DNA from: Temperatibacter sp965603205
GTDB lineage: Bacteria; Pseudomonadota; Alphaproteobacteria; Sphingomonadales; Kordiimonadaceae
Reading direction: 5' to 3'
Assembly (NCBI GenBank): GCA_965603205.1
Contig: CBFDCC010000009.1
Location: 1-64,000 of the forward strand
DNA length: 64,000 bases
Shown: positions 8,641 through 16,994 of the stretch, piece by piece
Layout of the letters: each line of letters begins with the position of its first letter
How positions within the stretch are numbered: position 1 is the first letter of the stretch
Made by a program: the position numbers and the translations under genes
Notes under the pieces: model-generated
Databases searched by the model: none
What the model saw: only the letters and a program-made list of their open reading frames with translations
Told to the model about the DNA's origin: nothing

Positions 8641-8809
8641 ATTTAATCCTGACAAATTTAAATGCCCCTAGCCATATTATCTTTGGACAAAAATATCTTT
8701 TAGTATTAGATATAGCCATAAATGACGTCATGAGCCTAACTAGCTATAGACTTATGTACGTTGGATGTTTTATCAAAGACAACGTTTTTGGAAAAAGGCA
8801 CTTAATCTT
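8641..8809 (+). promoter_or_regulatory. gap before acpR with a possible internal promoter
   Basis: The gap between cerR and the ACP gene is much longer than the other spacings in this operon. TTGGAC (8683-8688) stands 17-18 bases before a weak TTAGAT/TAGATA box, so acpR-spt may have their own promoter. An 8-bp perfect palindrome TGACGTCA lies further downstream, near 8724. No terminator is seen after cerR. Confidence 0.35.
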
Positions 8810-9058
8810 ATGAATAATGCAGAAATATTCGGCGCAATATGTACACTCATTGAACCGTTGAATAAAAAGGGCATAGAGTTAGGCCCAAATGTAACATTCG
8901 CGTCTGATCTTGATCTAGATAGCTTAACTGTTATGGATTTGGTTGCTGATATCGAAGATGAATTTGATATTCTACTCCCTCTCAATCGTTTGCCTGACCT
9001 TGAGACAATCCAGCAAGTTACTGATGCTGTTGAATCTATTGTAAAAAAAGGTGAATAA
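8810..9058 (+). CDS. acpR: dedicated acyl carrier protein of the ceramide pathway
   Basis: Starting at the ATG at 8810 gives an 82-residue acidic four-helix carrier protein with DLDLDSLTVMDL. Ser38 in the DSL motif is the phosphopantetheine attachment site. An in-frame ATG at 8765 would add 15 basic, unconserved-looking residues; the shorter form fits the family's usual length and has AAAGG upstream. The gene lies directly before the serine palmitoyltransferase gene and overlaps it by eight bases, as in Caulobacter, where AcpR supplies acyl-ACP to Spt. It would be the acceptor for the acyl-AMP ligase three genes upstream. General fatty-acid ACP is less likely because acpP usually sits with fab genes. 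Confidence 0.88.
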   Translation: MNNAEIFGAICTLIEPLNKKGIELGPNVTFASDLDLDSLTVMDLVADIEDEFDILLPLNRLPDLETIQQVTDAVESIVKKGE

Positions 9059-10253
9059 ATCTGTGAATCTTCTAGATAAATTTGACTCTATTACTGAACA
9101 AAAGGCAGCACTGCCTTTTGAAAATGCTGATCCATTCACAGTTGTTATGGATGAAGTTTTATCCGAGACAGAGGCAATGATTAATGGCCGCCATACTATT
9201 CTAGCTGGCACCAATAATTACATGGGTATGACATTTCATCCTGAGGCAATCCAAGCAGCAAAAGACGCGCTGGATGAATATGGTACAGGTACAACAGGAT
9301 CTCGGGTTCTGAATGGTACCTATAGTTCTCATAAGAAATTAGAATCCATAATCGCCGACTTTTATGACATGGATCACTGCATGGTTTTTTCTACCGGATA
9401 CCAAGCAAATCTAGGCATGATCTCAACATTAGCTGATAAAAAAGATTACATTATTATTGACGCCGATAGCCATGCCTCTATCTATGATGGCTGCGCGCTG
9501 GGTAATGCTAATATCATTCGTTTTAAGCATAATGATGTAGAGCAGATGGAACGCCGACTAAAACGTTTACCCGACGAAGGCGGACGTTTATTAGTGGTAG
9601 AAGGCATTTATTCTATGCTTGGCGACAGCGCGCCCTTAAAAGAAATGCTAGAAATCGCCAAGAAATACAATTGCACTACATTAGTGGATGAAGCTCATTC
9701 TATGGGTTTTTGCGGTGAAAATGGTCGTGGTGTTGCTGAAGCATTAGGTGTTGAGCATCTGGTTGATTTTATTGTTGGTACATTCTCAAAAAGCGTTGGT
9801 ACTGTTGGTGGATACTGTGTGTCTAACAATCCAAAAATGGATGTGTTACGCGTGGTTTGTCGCCCTTACGTCTTTACAGCCAGTCTACCACCAAGTGTGG
9901 TCGCTAGTGCTATAGCTTCTATCCAAGAAATTAAAAATAGCAGTGATCGACGCGCGCAGCTATGGGAAAATGCACACCAATTACATGCAGGTCTGAAAGA
10001 GCAAGGCTTTAAGTTAGCAACAGAAAAGGCCGAAAGCCCAATTGTTGCTGTATGTCTAGAGGATCCCATGATCGCCACCCGCTTTTGGGAGCGTTTGTTA
10101 AGCAATGGTGTCTATGTGAATATGGCGCTGCCCCCAGCAACGCCCGCAGGCATCTATCTTATGCGGGTTAGTATTTGCTCACAGCATACCAAAGAACAGA
10201 TGGATAAGATTATCAAATTATTTGGTCAAACGGCAAAAGAACTGGGACTATAA
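9051..10253 (+). CDS. spt: serine palmitoyltransferase (alpha-oxoamine synthase family)
   Basis: 400 residues of the PLP-dependent alpha-oxoamine synthases. Motifs: GTGTTGSRVLNGT near residue 78, the aspartate in LVDEAHSMGF (Asp213), and the PLP lysine Lys247 in GTFSKSVGTVGG. BioF, Kbl and HemA share the fold, but the position after a dedicated ACP and among ceramide genes indicates Spt, which condenses serine with an acyl thioester to give 3-ketosphinganine. The gene starts with GTG at 9051, overlapping the acpR stop; a second GTG at 9063 is better spaced from the AAGGTG motif and may be the real start. A terminator follows directly. Confidence 0.9.
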   Translation: MNKSVNLLDKFDSITEQKAALPFENADPFTVVMDEVLSETEAMINGRHTILAGTNNYMGMTFHPEAIQAAKDALDEYGTGTTGSRVLNGTYSSHKKLESIIADFYDMDHCMVFSTGYQANLGMISTLADKKDYIIIDADSHASIYDGCALGNANIIRFKHNDVEQMERRLKRLPDEGGRLLVVEGIYSMLGDSAPLKEMLEIAKKYNCTTLVDEAHSMGFCGENGRGVAEALGVEHLVDFIVGTFSKSVGTVGGYCVSNNPKMDVLRVVCRPYVFTASLPPSVVASAIASIQEIKNSSDRRAQLWENAHQLHAGLKEQGFKLATEKAESPIVAVCLEDPMIATRFWERLLSNGVYVNMALPPATPAGIYLMRVSICSQHTKEQMDKIIKLFGQTAKELGL

Positions 10254-10256
10254 AAA

Positions 10257-10290
10257 TAAAGAGCTAGGATTTAATTCTAGCTCTTTTTTT
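10257..10290. terminator. Rho-independent terminator between convergent units
   Basis: GAGCTAG (10261-10267) pairs with CTAGCTC (10277-10283), and the stem extends through flanking A/T runs into seven or more T. It ends the acyl-ligase-to-spt unit on the plus strand and could also serve the convergent minus-strand unit. Confidence 0.88.
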
Positions 10291-10322
10291 AAAAAGCAAT
10301 CCTTACTAAACCTCGCTTGAAT

Positions 10323-11270
10323 TTATTTAAAAGCGCCTTTTTTTCTCATAGAAAAAAACAAACTAATGCCAGCTATAACTGGATATTTCCGCATCCAATC
10401 TTTAATCTCCACCTCGACACCTGAATGGCGACTGATCTTCCAAGCCAGATAGTCTATACCACCATCAAATGTCATGGATGCCTTTATAAGCCTAAGAAAA
10501 CTAACAACTTTTCCATTACAACGCCTAGCAAACCACTTGAAATTTGATTTGCGACGCGGCCAGAAATTAGGCCGCAGATCAAGATTTTTTGATCCTGTTT
10601 CTATACCTAAAATGGGGAAAGCTGCTGGCGATAACTTATCATAACGCCCTTTGTCTAATTCATAAATTTCCAGCCCTTTGCCCGTGGGTTCAGACCTTAA
10701 TTCAGCCGCATATGTATGCTCAAAAGCAGACACCCATATAGACTTGCTGTCCACATCATTTGACTGCAACGGCTTAACCGCATTTAGCATAGTAATGATC
10801 GCCGTCGCTACATCACTGGCTAAATAGCTTTCGATCTCCTCACTGCGAGCATTCAACACCATGCACGGCTGACAAAACCTTGCCCAAACAGATACATTCA
10901 AGCAATTCTGGCTAACGCGGTAGCTAAAGTCTTCTGATGATAATACTGCATACTTTGAACGAATCGTCATCCCATCCACATCCATCTCATGATAAAAAAC
11001 ATTGGGCGGTAGGATTTTGTTACCCACAGCCAACCATGTTTTGTCATAGGCATCGAGATAGCTATCGACGATTACATAAAAATCTAAAATTTTATCTTCG
11101 ATTTCACCAGTGCGTAGACAGGAACCATAAAAGATCACTGCCGATACAGTGTCGCCGTATATAGTAGCGATCGTACGCGCTGCCTTATCGACAGCATCTG
11201 GCACATCACGCCGCCACTCTGCCAATACCATATTAGTGAGGGCTGTATTTTTATGTTGAGGGTGGTGCAT
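10323..11270 (-). CDS. nucleotidyltransferase-fold protein of the sphingolipid locus
   Basis: A 315-residue protein with a polymerase-beta-type nucleotidyltransferase core: VIFYGSCLRTGEIEDK followed by LDFYVIVD near residues 63-90 fits the GS...DxYVIV metal-binding pattern. The rest is not recognised; its C-terminal third is basic and partly hydrophobic, suggesting membrane contact. It starts five bases after a lipid-kinase-like gene on the same strand, facing spt. In Caulobacter a group of genes in this locus (cpgABC) makes an anionic ceramide phosphoglycerate headgroup, and this gene is probably one of that set. A role in activating or transferring a headgroup would fit. Family moderately sure, role inferred. 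Confidence 0.65.
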   Translation of the reverse strand: MHHPQHKNTALTNMVLAEWRRDVPDAVDKAARTIATIYGDTVSAVIFYGSCLRTGEIEDKILDFYVIVDSYLDAYDKTWLAVGNKILPPNVFYHEMDVDGMTIRSKYAVLSSEDFSYRVSQNCLNVSVWARFCQPCMVLNARSEEIESYLASDVATAIITMLNAVKPLQSNDVDSKSIWVSAFEHTYAAELRSEPTGKGLEIYELDKGRYDKLSPAAFPILGIETGSKNLDLRPNFWPRRKSNFKWFARRCNGKVVSFLRLIKASMTFDGGIDYLAWKISRHSGVEVEIKDWMRKYPVIAGISLFFSMRKKGAFK

Positions 11271-11275
11271 TGTCT

Positions 11276-12289
11276 TTAATGCCGCAAAATCACAAAAGGG
11301 AGTGAGCGATCGCCTTTTAACTTCATTGGAACACCAGGGGTAGGTTTGTAAATTTCGCCGTCCAATGTGATGGGGTCTGGGCCTTCGATTGATATTTCAT
11401 TGGACCTTCTGGTGTGAATACCATCCAGTTCTTCACGGCCAAAGGACCCTGTTATAATCGTTCGCATAGCCCGCAGCACATTAGAGCCACCGGGTTCAAT
11501 GCTTGAAAAACGCAAGCCGCCAACACCTTCAACGCCATATGGTTTCATACCAAATAGTAATTTATCAAGAGTAGTCGCAAGCACAACTGCATAATTACCA
11601 TTAAAAACACCACCACCTTTGACCCGCATAGACATGGGGCCAGATTCCATAAGCGTTTTATCCCGCGACAAGCCTAAGGCTGCTGTTGTTAGCTTTAGGA
11701 AAGACCAAAAATGGGCCACCCCCATAGGCAAGCCCTTTGAATAGGCATGTTTACGACACCAACCAATGCCCTTTACAATGCCAGCTGCACCAAAAAATGT
11801 TCCAACTTTTGGTTCACTACCATTACCCAGATCAAGCTCAATTAGATTTCGTCGCTCAATACAATGTAATAGCTCGCCACTATTTCCCATTTGAATAATA
11901 CGGTCTAAGATTTTTTCAGGCGCGCCCGCAGCCCCATAATCAGCAGCCGTCATATTAGTTTTGCCGCCAGGCAATATGGCAATAACTGGTTCGAAATCTA
12001 ATAAATCACGATAAAAAATAGCAGCTAGCACCGCTCCCACAGTACCGTCACCACCATTAATTATTATAATATCTGGCTTTGCCTTATTAAACAGCTCTAA
12101 AGCACCTGAAATGCTCTCAATATCGCTCATGATGAAATGAACAATACTGTGGCTTGCTTCAACAAACTTGCGGATAACTGGCAGCTTTTTTCTGTTTGTC
12201 GTACTCTGTGGATTACTAATCAGTGCTATGAGAGGCGTGTCTCTGCCCTCTCGCCAAACATGTTCAAATTTTTGGCCATCTAAGCCCAT
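11276..12289 (-). CDS. diacylglycerol/sphingosine kinase-family lipid kinase, probable ceramide kinase
   Basis: 337 residues with the DAGK catalytic domain: IALISNPQST near residue 22, the nucleotide-binding INGGDGTVGAVLAA near residue 76, and LPGGKTNMTA near 105, where most relatives have a GTxN motif. The C-terminal ISIEGPDPITLDGE resembles the family's second lobe. These enzymes phosphorylate lipid hydroxyls with ATP at the membrane. In Caulobacter the family member in the sphingolipid locus (CpgB) is a ceramide kinase, and this gene's position between spt and the transport genes supports the same role. It is followed after five bases by the nucleotidyltransferase gene. An alternative is a diacylglycerol kinase for phospholipid recycling. 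Confidence 0.8.
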   Translation of the reverse strand: MGLDGQKFEHVWREGRDTPLIALISNPQSTTNRKKLPVIRKFVEASHSIVHFIMSDIESISGALELFNKAKPDIIIINGGDGTVGAVLAAIFYRDLLDFEPVIAILPGGKTNMTAADYGAAGAPEKILDRIIQMGNSGELLHCIERRNLIELDLGNGSEPKVGTFFGAAGIVKGIGWCRKHAYSKGLPMGVAHFWSFLKLTTAALGLSRDKTLMESGPMSMRVKGGGVFNGNYAVVLATTLDKLLFGMKPYGVEGVGGLRFSSIEPGGSNVLRAMRTIITGSFGREELDGIHTRRSNEISIEGPDPITLDGEIYKPTPGVPMKLKGDRSLPFVILRH

Positions 12290-12401
12290 CAGTTCAGCCT
12301 CACATCCACTTTAACTGTATATTGGCAGCTTCTAGCGCGTTTTATAGATTCTGGCAATGGTCATTAGCTTTATAGCTAACAACCTAATGCTTAAGTTACA
12401 C

Positions 12402-12941
12402 CTACCGTCGGCGCATTTTACGCCTGCGATCGACCTTTTCTTCGTCTTGATTCCAAAGATATTTTAGATTGACCTGTAGTTTTGTCATACCCTCTTGTAC
12501 GTCAAAAACAACTTCATCAAAATCTGGCGCGCCCAACCCTAGCTCTGGATTGCGCGAAAAGCCAAACCCTTCAGTGAAAAAATCAGCCTTTCCATTGCCG
12601 TTTCTATCATGCATCACAACCATAGCATAACGCCCCACAGAAGGGAGTTCAACACAAACAAGGCCTTCCTCTAGTGTGCTAGGTACCTCAACACGGACTA
12701 ATTTTTTACCCTTAGCGAGGAAGTCTTCTGGATTATTACCATATAACTGTACGCGAATATTACCCTCACTAGTTCTAATCTTAGTGACATTTACTAGCAA
12801 ACGCACACCAGCAGGATTATCTGCGCAACTGGACTGCGTATGTGCAGTATCACCAGCATATGCAGAAACTGACATACCAAACACAAGTATAGACGGCAAC
12901 GCCTTACTATAAATCCTTATTTTCTGCCAAATAGTCCTCAT
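12402..12941 (-). CDS. DUF2141 family secreted protein
   Basis: A 179-residue protein with a signal peptide (about residues 1-29, ending VSAYAGD) and one DUF2141 domain: VTKIRTSEGNIRVQLYG near residue 52, then VVMHDRNGNGKADFF, a calcium-loop-like stretch, and GLGAPDFDEVVF. The C-terminus is strongly basic (VDRRRKMRRR). The domain is predicted to be an extracytoplasmic beta sandwich; its function is unknown. The gene shares a divergent intergenic region with the LptF-like gene and lies upstream of the lipid kinase on the same strand, so it may belong to sphingolipid export or headgroup handling. Confidence 0.82.
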   Translation of the reverse strand: MRTIWQKIRIYSKALPSILVFGMSVSAYAGDTAHTQSSCADNPAGVRLLVNVTKIRTSEGNIRVQLYGNNPEDFLAKGKKLVRVEVPSTLEEGLVCVELPSVGRYAMVVMHDRNGNGKADFFTEGFGFSRNPELGLGAPDFDEVVFDVQEGMTKLQVNLKYLWNQDEEKVDRRRKMRRR

Positions 12942-13034
12942 GCCAATCTCCTATAATCAAAACATAATCACATAAGTGCGATTTCATGGTGGCAAAATTA
13001 TGTTCCTTATGATGCTAATTAGGCTTTAAGTCAT

Positions 13035-13063
13035 CTTTCTTTTGCCGTAAATACAAAAGAAAG
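13035..13063. promoter_or_regulatory. perfect 10-bp inverted repeat in a divergent promoter region
   Basis: CTTTCTTTTG (13035-13044) and CAAAAGAAAG (13054-13063) are exact reverse complements separated by nine bases. The repeat lies about 36 bases before the LptF-like start, in the only intergenic space between the DUF2141 gene and the divergent transport operon. It could be an operator or an mRNA hairpin; it lacks a T-run typical of a terminator. Confidence 0.45.
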
Positions 13064-13098
13064 TTCTATATGTGATAAATAAGGTATAGCCTAGACAT

Positions 13099-14292
13099 AT
13101 GTTTACAATAATTGACCGATATTTAATACGGCAAGTTTTAACGCCATTAATAGCAACATTGTCCATAGCGGCTTTGTTGCTGATCCTTGAGCGTATGCTC
13201 CGGCTATTTGATTTTGTCGTAAACCAAGGTGGCCCAGTTGAAGTAGTCTTTCGTATGCTTGCCAACCTAACGCCCCACTATATGGGTCTTGCCATGCCTA
13301 TTGGTTTATTTTTAGGTATTGTGCTTGCTTTCCGCAAAATATCTATGAGCAGTGAATATGACGCCATGACCTCAGCGGGTATGAGCCAAGCACGGCTTAT
13401 GCGACCTATCATGGCCCTCAGCCTCTTTCTCATGGTTATTAACCTCATTTTGGTGGGTTGGGTTCAACCTCATAGCCGCTATGATTATGAAGGATTAGTA
13501 TTTGATCTGCGCAGTGGTGCGTTGGGGGCGAGTATCCGTGTAGGTGAATTTGTCGACATAGGGGATAATACAGTTTTACGCATAGAAGGCTCCCATAATA
13601 ATGGTGAAAAATTAACAGGTATATTTATGGAGCGCCGTAAAGAAGGCCGATCAATCGCTATCACAGCCCAAGAAGGTCGTTTTATAGCCACTAGCGACAA
13701 ACAAATCATCATGTTACGCCTTCTAGACGGCGTACTGGTGGATATGAATAACAAACAAAATAAGCCGCGGGTTCTAACCTTTGCTCAGCAAGATATGAAA
13801 ATAAACTTACCCAACCCAGAGCCATTTAGACGGCGCGGCGGTAAAGAGCGAGAGCAAACACTACCTGAGCTATGGACCGAAATGGATAATCCCGCTGTAG
13901 AGCCTGCGCTTCAAGCTGAATACCGCGCTAACTTTCACTGGCGATTAATGCAAAGTTTGACTTTTTTGATCTTACCGATGCTTGCCATACCTATGGGCAT
14001 GACGAATAAACGTACAGGCAAAGGTACGGGTATCGTTGTCGGAATCTCTATCCTCATCGTTTATAATGAATTGATGGAGGGCATGGAAACACTTGTCTCT
14101 AAAAGTGGCGTTTCACCCTTCCTCAGTATTTGGGGGCTGTTTGTCTTATATGCAGTATTTAGCTTTTTAATGTTTAGGACCAGCGCTTATAAAGTTGGTG
14201 GAGAACCTTTGAAATGGATTGATAGTGCATGGGCAGGCATCAGCTTACCACTTGCAAGGATGAGTAAAAAAATATTGGGGACAGGTGAATGA
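13099..14292 (+). CDS. LptF-like permease (YjgP/YjgQ family)
   Basis: 397 residues of the LptF/LptG family. Three membrane segments lie in the first ~115 residues (IATLSIAALLLILERM, then GLAMPIGLFLGIVLAF), a periplasmic beta-jellyroll domain follows (about residues 120-255), and three more membrane segments lie after residue 280. LptF and LptG with ATPase LptB pull lipopolysaccharide from the inner membrane. This pair sits inside a ceramide locus with no lptA, lptB or lptC nearby, so it may be a paralogue for sphingolipid, as proposed for LptF2/LptG2 in Caulobacter; it could also be the only lptFG. It overlaps the next gene by four bases. Confidence 0.88.
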   Translation: MFTIIDRYLIRQVLTPLIATLSIAALLLILERMLRLFDFVVNQGGPVEVVFRMLANLTPHYMGLAMPIGLFLGIVLAFRKISMSSEYDAMTSAGMSQARLMRPIMALSLFLMVINLILVGWVQPHSRYDYEGLVFDLRSGALGASIRVGEFVDIGDNTVLRIEGSHNNGEKLTGIFMERRKEGRSIAITAQEGRFIATSDKQIIMLRLLDGVLVDMNNKQNKPRVLTFAQQDMKINLPNPEPFRRRGGKEREQTLPELWTEMDNPAVEPALQAEYRANFHWRLMQSLTFLILPMLAIPMGMTNKRTGKGTGIVVGISILIVYNELMEGMETLVSKSGVSPFLSIWGLFVLYAVFSFLMFRTSAYKVGGEPLKWIDSAWAGISLPLARMSKKILGTGE

Positions 14293-15470
14293 ACAATAAT
14301 CCACCATTCATCAGGCGACTTAGACGCGCCCTATTGCCATCGCGCACTCTTGCTACCTATATGGCAAAGATGCATATCACACGCTTCCTTGGCATCCTCA
14401 TAGGGTTGAGCGCTGTATTACAGTTATTAGACCTGCTTGGTACTTCAGATGACATTATGGCAGCTCACGGCGCTACTGTCGGATCACTGGTGACATATGT
14501 GGCACTGCGTATGCCTCAACTTATTAGCCAGTTCGCTCCCTTTGTAGCACTGCTTGCCACTTTATTAACACTGGCTACCCTAAACCAGCATAGCGAAGTT
14601 ATTATTATGAAGGCCACAGGCCTTTCGGCTCACCGTATATTGCTACCCATAGGTATCGCCAGCTTTCTTATTGCAACATCACATCTAGCCTTTAATGAGT
14701 TGGTGGTCGTTAAAGCCAATGCAGAGCTAGAATATTGGTCCGATAATGGTTTCGCCGTTGATTTGCCTCCTGCACCTGACACCCGAGGGCGTATATGGCT
14801 AACAGAAGGCAACACATTAGTGCTTGTTGGATCAGTCTCTCGCAATCGCAACCGTGTTGTATTGGATAATGTCTCGCTATTTGAACGAGGTGAGGATGGC
14901 CGCTTAACCGCTATGGTACGGGCTGATTTTGCTTGGAACCAAGACGGTAAATGGACCATGCATGAGGTTAGACGTTTCAATCTAGAAAGCCATGTAATGG
15001 AAATTCATGCTCAAGAGGATTGGGGCATAAAAACACCGCCTGAGCGCTTTATGGCACTAACAATTCGCCCTGATCATGTTACCTTTCTTAAACTTAGGAC
15101 CTCAATTAAGCAGTTAGAAAACGAAGGGCTACCAACAGAACGATTACAGGCAAGTCTACTACAAAAAATTGCTGCCCCTGCCGCTACGCTTCTTATGCCC
15201 CTACTCGGCGCTATCGCAGCCTTTGGTGTTCACCGTGCAGGTAGCCTATTCATGCGTTTAATCGGCGGCATGGCACTTGGGTTTTCATTTTTTGTTGCCG
15301 ATAATTTTATGTTGTCCATCGGCGAGTTTGGTGTTGTACCGCCAATCATTGCAGCTTGGGCCCCTTTTGCCCTATTCCTGTTAATTGGATATGCGGTATT
15401 ATTTAATACCGAAGAAGGTACTATCCGTGAAAAGCGCAAGGATGCAGAACCGAAAGCCGGTAACTATTGA
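14289..15470 (+). CDS. LptG-like permease (YjgP/YjgQ family)
   Basis: 393 residues with the same plan as the previous protein: membrane segments around 30-110 (ITRFLGILIGLSAVLQLLD, then the MPQLISQFAPFVALLATL helix), a periplasmic jellyroll in the middle, and a C-terminal membrane bundle from about residue 297 (ATLLMPLLGAIAAFGVHRAG). The conserved AALMKATGLS-like coupling helix appears as VIIMKATGLSAHRI, where the ATPase should dock. Its ATG overlaps the LptF-like stop and its TGA overlaps the flippase TTG, so three proteins are translationally coupled. Whether the cargo is LPS or sphingolipid is not decided by sequence. Confidence 0.88.
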   Translation: MNNNPPFIRRLRRALLPSRTLATYMAKMHITRFLGILIGLSAVLQLLDLLGTSDDIMAAHGATVGSLVTYVALRMPQLISQFAPFVALLATLLTLATLNQHSEVIIMKATGLSAHRILLPIGIASFLIATSHLAFNELVVVKANAELEYWSDNGFAVDLPPAPDTRGRIWLTEGNTLVLVGSVSRNRNRVVLDNVSLFERGEDGRLTAMVRADFAWNQDGKWTMHEVRRFNLESHVMEIHAQEDWGIKTPPERFMALTIRPDHVTFLKLRTSIKQLENEGLPTERLQASLLQKIAAPAATLLMPLLGAIAAFGVHRAGSLFMRLIGGMALGFSFFVADNFMLSIGEFGVVPPIIAAWAPFALFLLIGYAVLFNTEEGTIREKRKDAEPKAGNY

Positions 15471-16978
15471 GCGAGCACAATAAACGTGTAGCCGGCGGTG
15501 CTGGCATGGCCTTTATTGGCCGTATGGGCGCTTTTATAGAGGCCATATCAGTCGTAGCCTTTGGTTGGGCCTACGGCGAGATGACCTTTGGCCTATTTGC
15601 AGTATTGTGGAGTTATATCAAAGTTATGACCGCTATCACCGATAGCGCCATGACAACAGGCCTGCAACGGTTCGTTCCAAAAGCATCTCGCAGTGACGCC
15701 AATCTGATGGCGGGTTTTGCGCTTAAATTCAGCTTTCTCCTTGGCGTGATTTTCGCCAGCCTTATGGCATTTTTTGCTGACACACTTGCTGGATATATCA
15801 ACGCCAGCGACGCTGATAAAGTCCATCTGGCGACTATCATAAAATTATATGCTTGGACACTTCCTTTTTGGACAGTAGTCGAGGTTTCAACAGCCTCTAT
15901 TCGCGCCAAGCGTACCTTTGGCCCCGAAATCAAAGTCCGTATTTTTTATGAACAGGGTATACGGCTTGTAGCTGGCCTGTCTTTCGCTGCAATCGGTTTT
16001 ATGAGTTACGGCCTGTTCCTTGCGCATCTTTTAAGCGTCATCATTGCGGCAATATTAGGCCTTCGTTTGATCAGCAAACATTATGATTTTTCAGAAGTGA
16101 TATCAGCGCCGCTCATTAGCGCTATCAATAGCGAACTTCTATCCTACGGCTTATCTGTTATGCCCGCCAATGTGATCAAAAAATTATTCTCAGAACTGCC
16201 TGTTATGATGCTGAACCAGCTATTACCTGGTGCCGCAGGAGCGGCCGCCAGTGGTTATTATGCCATCGCACGCAAGCTTGCTAGTGTTCTACAGGTCATT
16301 CGCCTAACATTTGAATATGTTATGGCGCCGCTTGCCGCTGAAAGCCACGGCAAGGGCGACAGATTAGCGCTAGTGAGCATGTATCAATTTTCAACTAGGT
16401 TATCAGTATGTTTTGCCTTGCCTCTCTGTATGGCGCTGCTAATAGCCCGTCAAGATATTCTAGCCATCATGAAACCCGAATTTATTGCCGCTTCAGGGGC
16501 CATTGCTATCCTCTGTTTAGGCCGCGCCATTGAATCAGCTAGCGGTCCATCAAGCGCAATCATTGAAATGCTAGGCCATCGCCTTTTGCCAATTTTTAAC
16601 GGCCTATGTGGTATGGCAGTATTATGTATACTCAGTTATTATCTCGTGGATGATTACGGCGTCACAGGCGCTGCGCTTGCAGCAACTGCAGGCATTAACA
16701 CGACTGCGTGGTTATCACTTCTACAGTCGCTCATTGTCTACAAATTAAACCCTTATAGTCATGCGCTGATCAAACCCTTAGCCCTAAGCTTAGTTATATC
16801 ACTTGGCATTGGATACGGACTTTCAGGACACTATATCACCCTTAGTCCGCCAATGAACTTTGTCGCGGCACTTGTGTCGCTTCTTCTTGCTCTACTAGTG
16901 ATAATTCGTTACGGCTTGGATAGTAGTGACGCGAAGGCGTTAGGTAAAATGGGCATAAAACTCAACGTCAAAACGTGA
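15467..16978 (+). CDS. Wzx/MOP-type lipid flippase
   Basis: A 503-residue integral membrane protein with about 12-14 hydrophobic segments, of the oligosaccharide/polysaccharide flippase family (MOP superfamily). It begins with GGAGMAFIGRMGAFIEA, a helix-1 pattern usual for Wzx proteins, and has repeated 3+3 helix units. Translation likely starts at TTG (15467), which overlaps the LptG-like stop. Such proteins flip lipid-linked molecules across the inner membrane. Here, between the LptFG-like pair and the ceramide synthase gene, a role in moving ceramide headgroup lipids to the periplasmic leaflet is a reasonable inference. Its cargo could instead be an unrelated glycan. Confidence 0.82.
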   Translation: MSEHNKRVAGGAGMAFIGRMGAFIEAISVVAFGWAYGEMTFGLFAVLWSYIKVMTAITDSAMTTGLQRFVPKASRSDANLMAGFALKFSFLLGVIFASLMAFFADTLAGYINASDADKVHLATIIKLYAWTLPFWTVVEVSTASIRAKRTFGPEIKVRIFYEQGIRLVAGLSFAAIGFMSYGLFLAHLLSVIIAAILGLRLISKHYDFSEVISAPLISAINSELLSYGLSVMPANVIKKLFSELPVMMLNQLLPGAAGAAASGYYAIARKLASVLQVIRLTFEYVMAPLAAESHGKGDRLALVSMYQFSTRLSVCFALPLCMALLIARQDILAIMKPEFIAASGAIAILCLGRAIESASGPSSAIIEMLGHRLLPIFNGLCGMAVLCILSYYLVDDYGVTGAALAATAGINTTAWLSLLQSLIVYKLNPYSHALIKPLALSLVISLGIGYGLSGHYITLSPPMNFVAALVSLLLALLVIIRYGLDSSDAKALGKMGIKLNVKT

Positions 16979-16994
16979 AATATTAGGAATATAT

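Noticed and set aside
9051..10253. BioF or Kbl identity for the alpha-oxoamine synthase
   Set aside because: The gene overlaps a dedicated ACP gene and sits among ceramide genes; no biotin genes or threonine dehydrogenase are adjacent.
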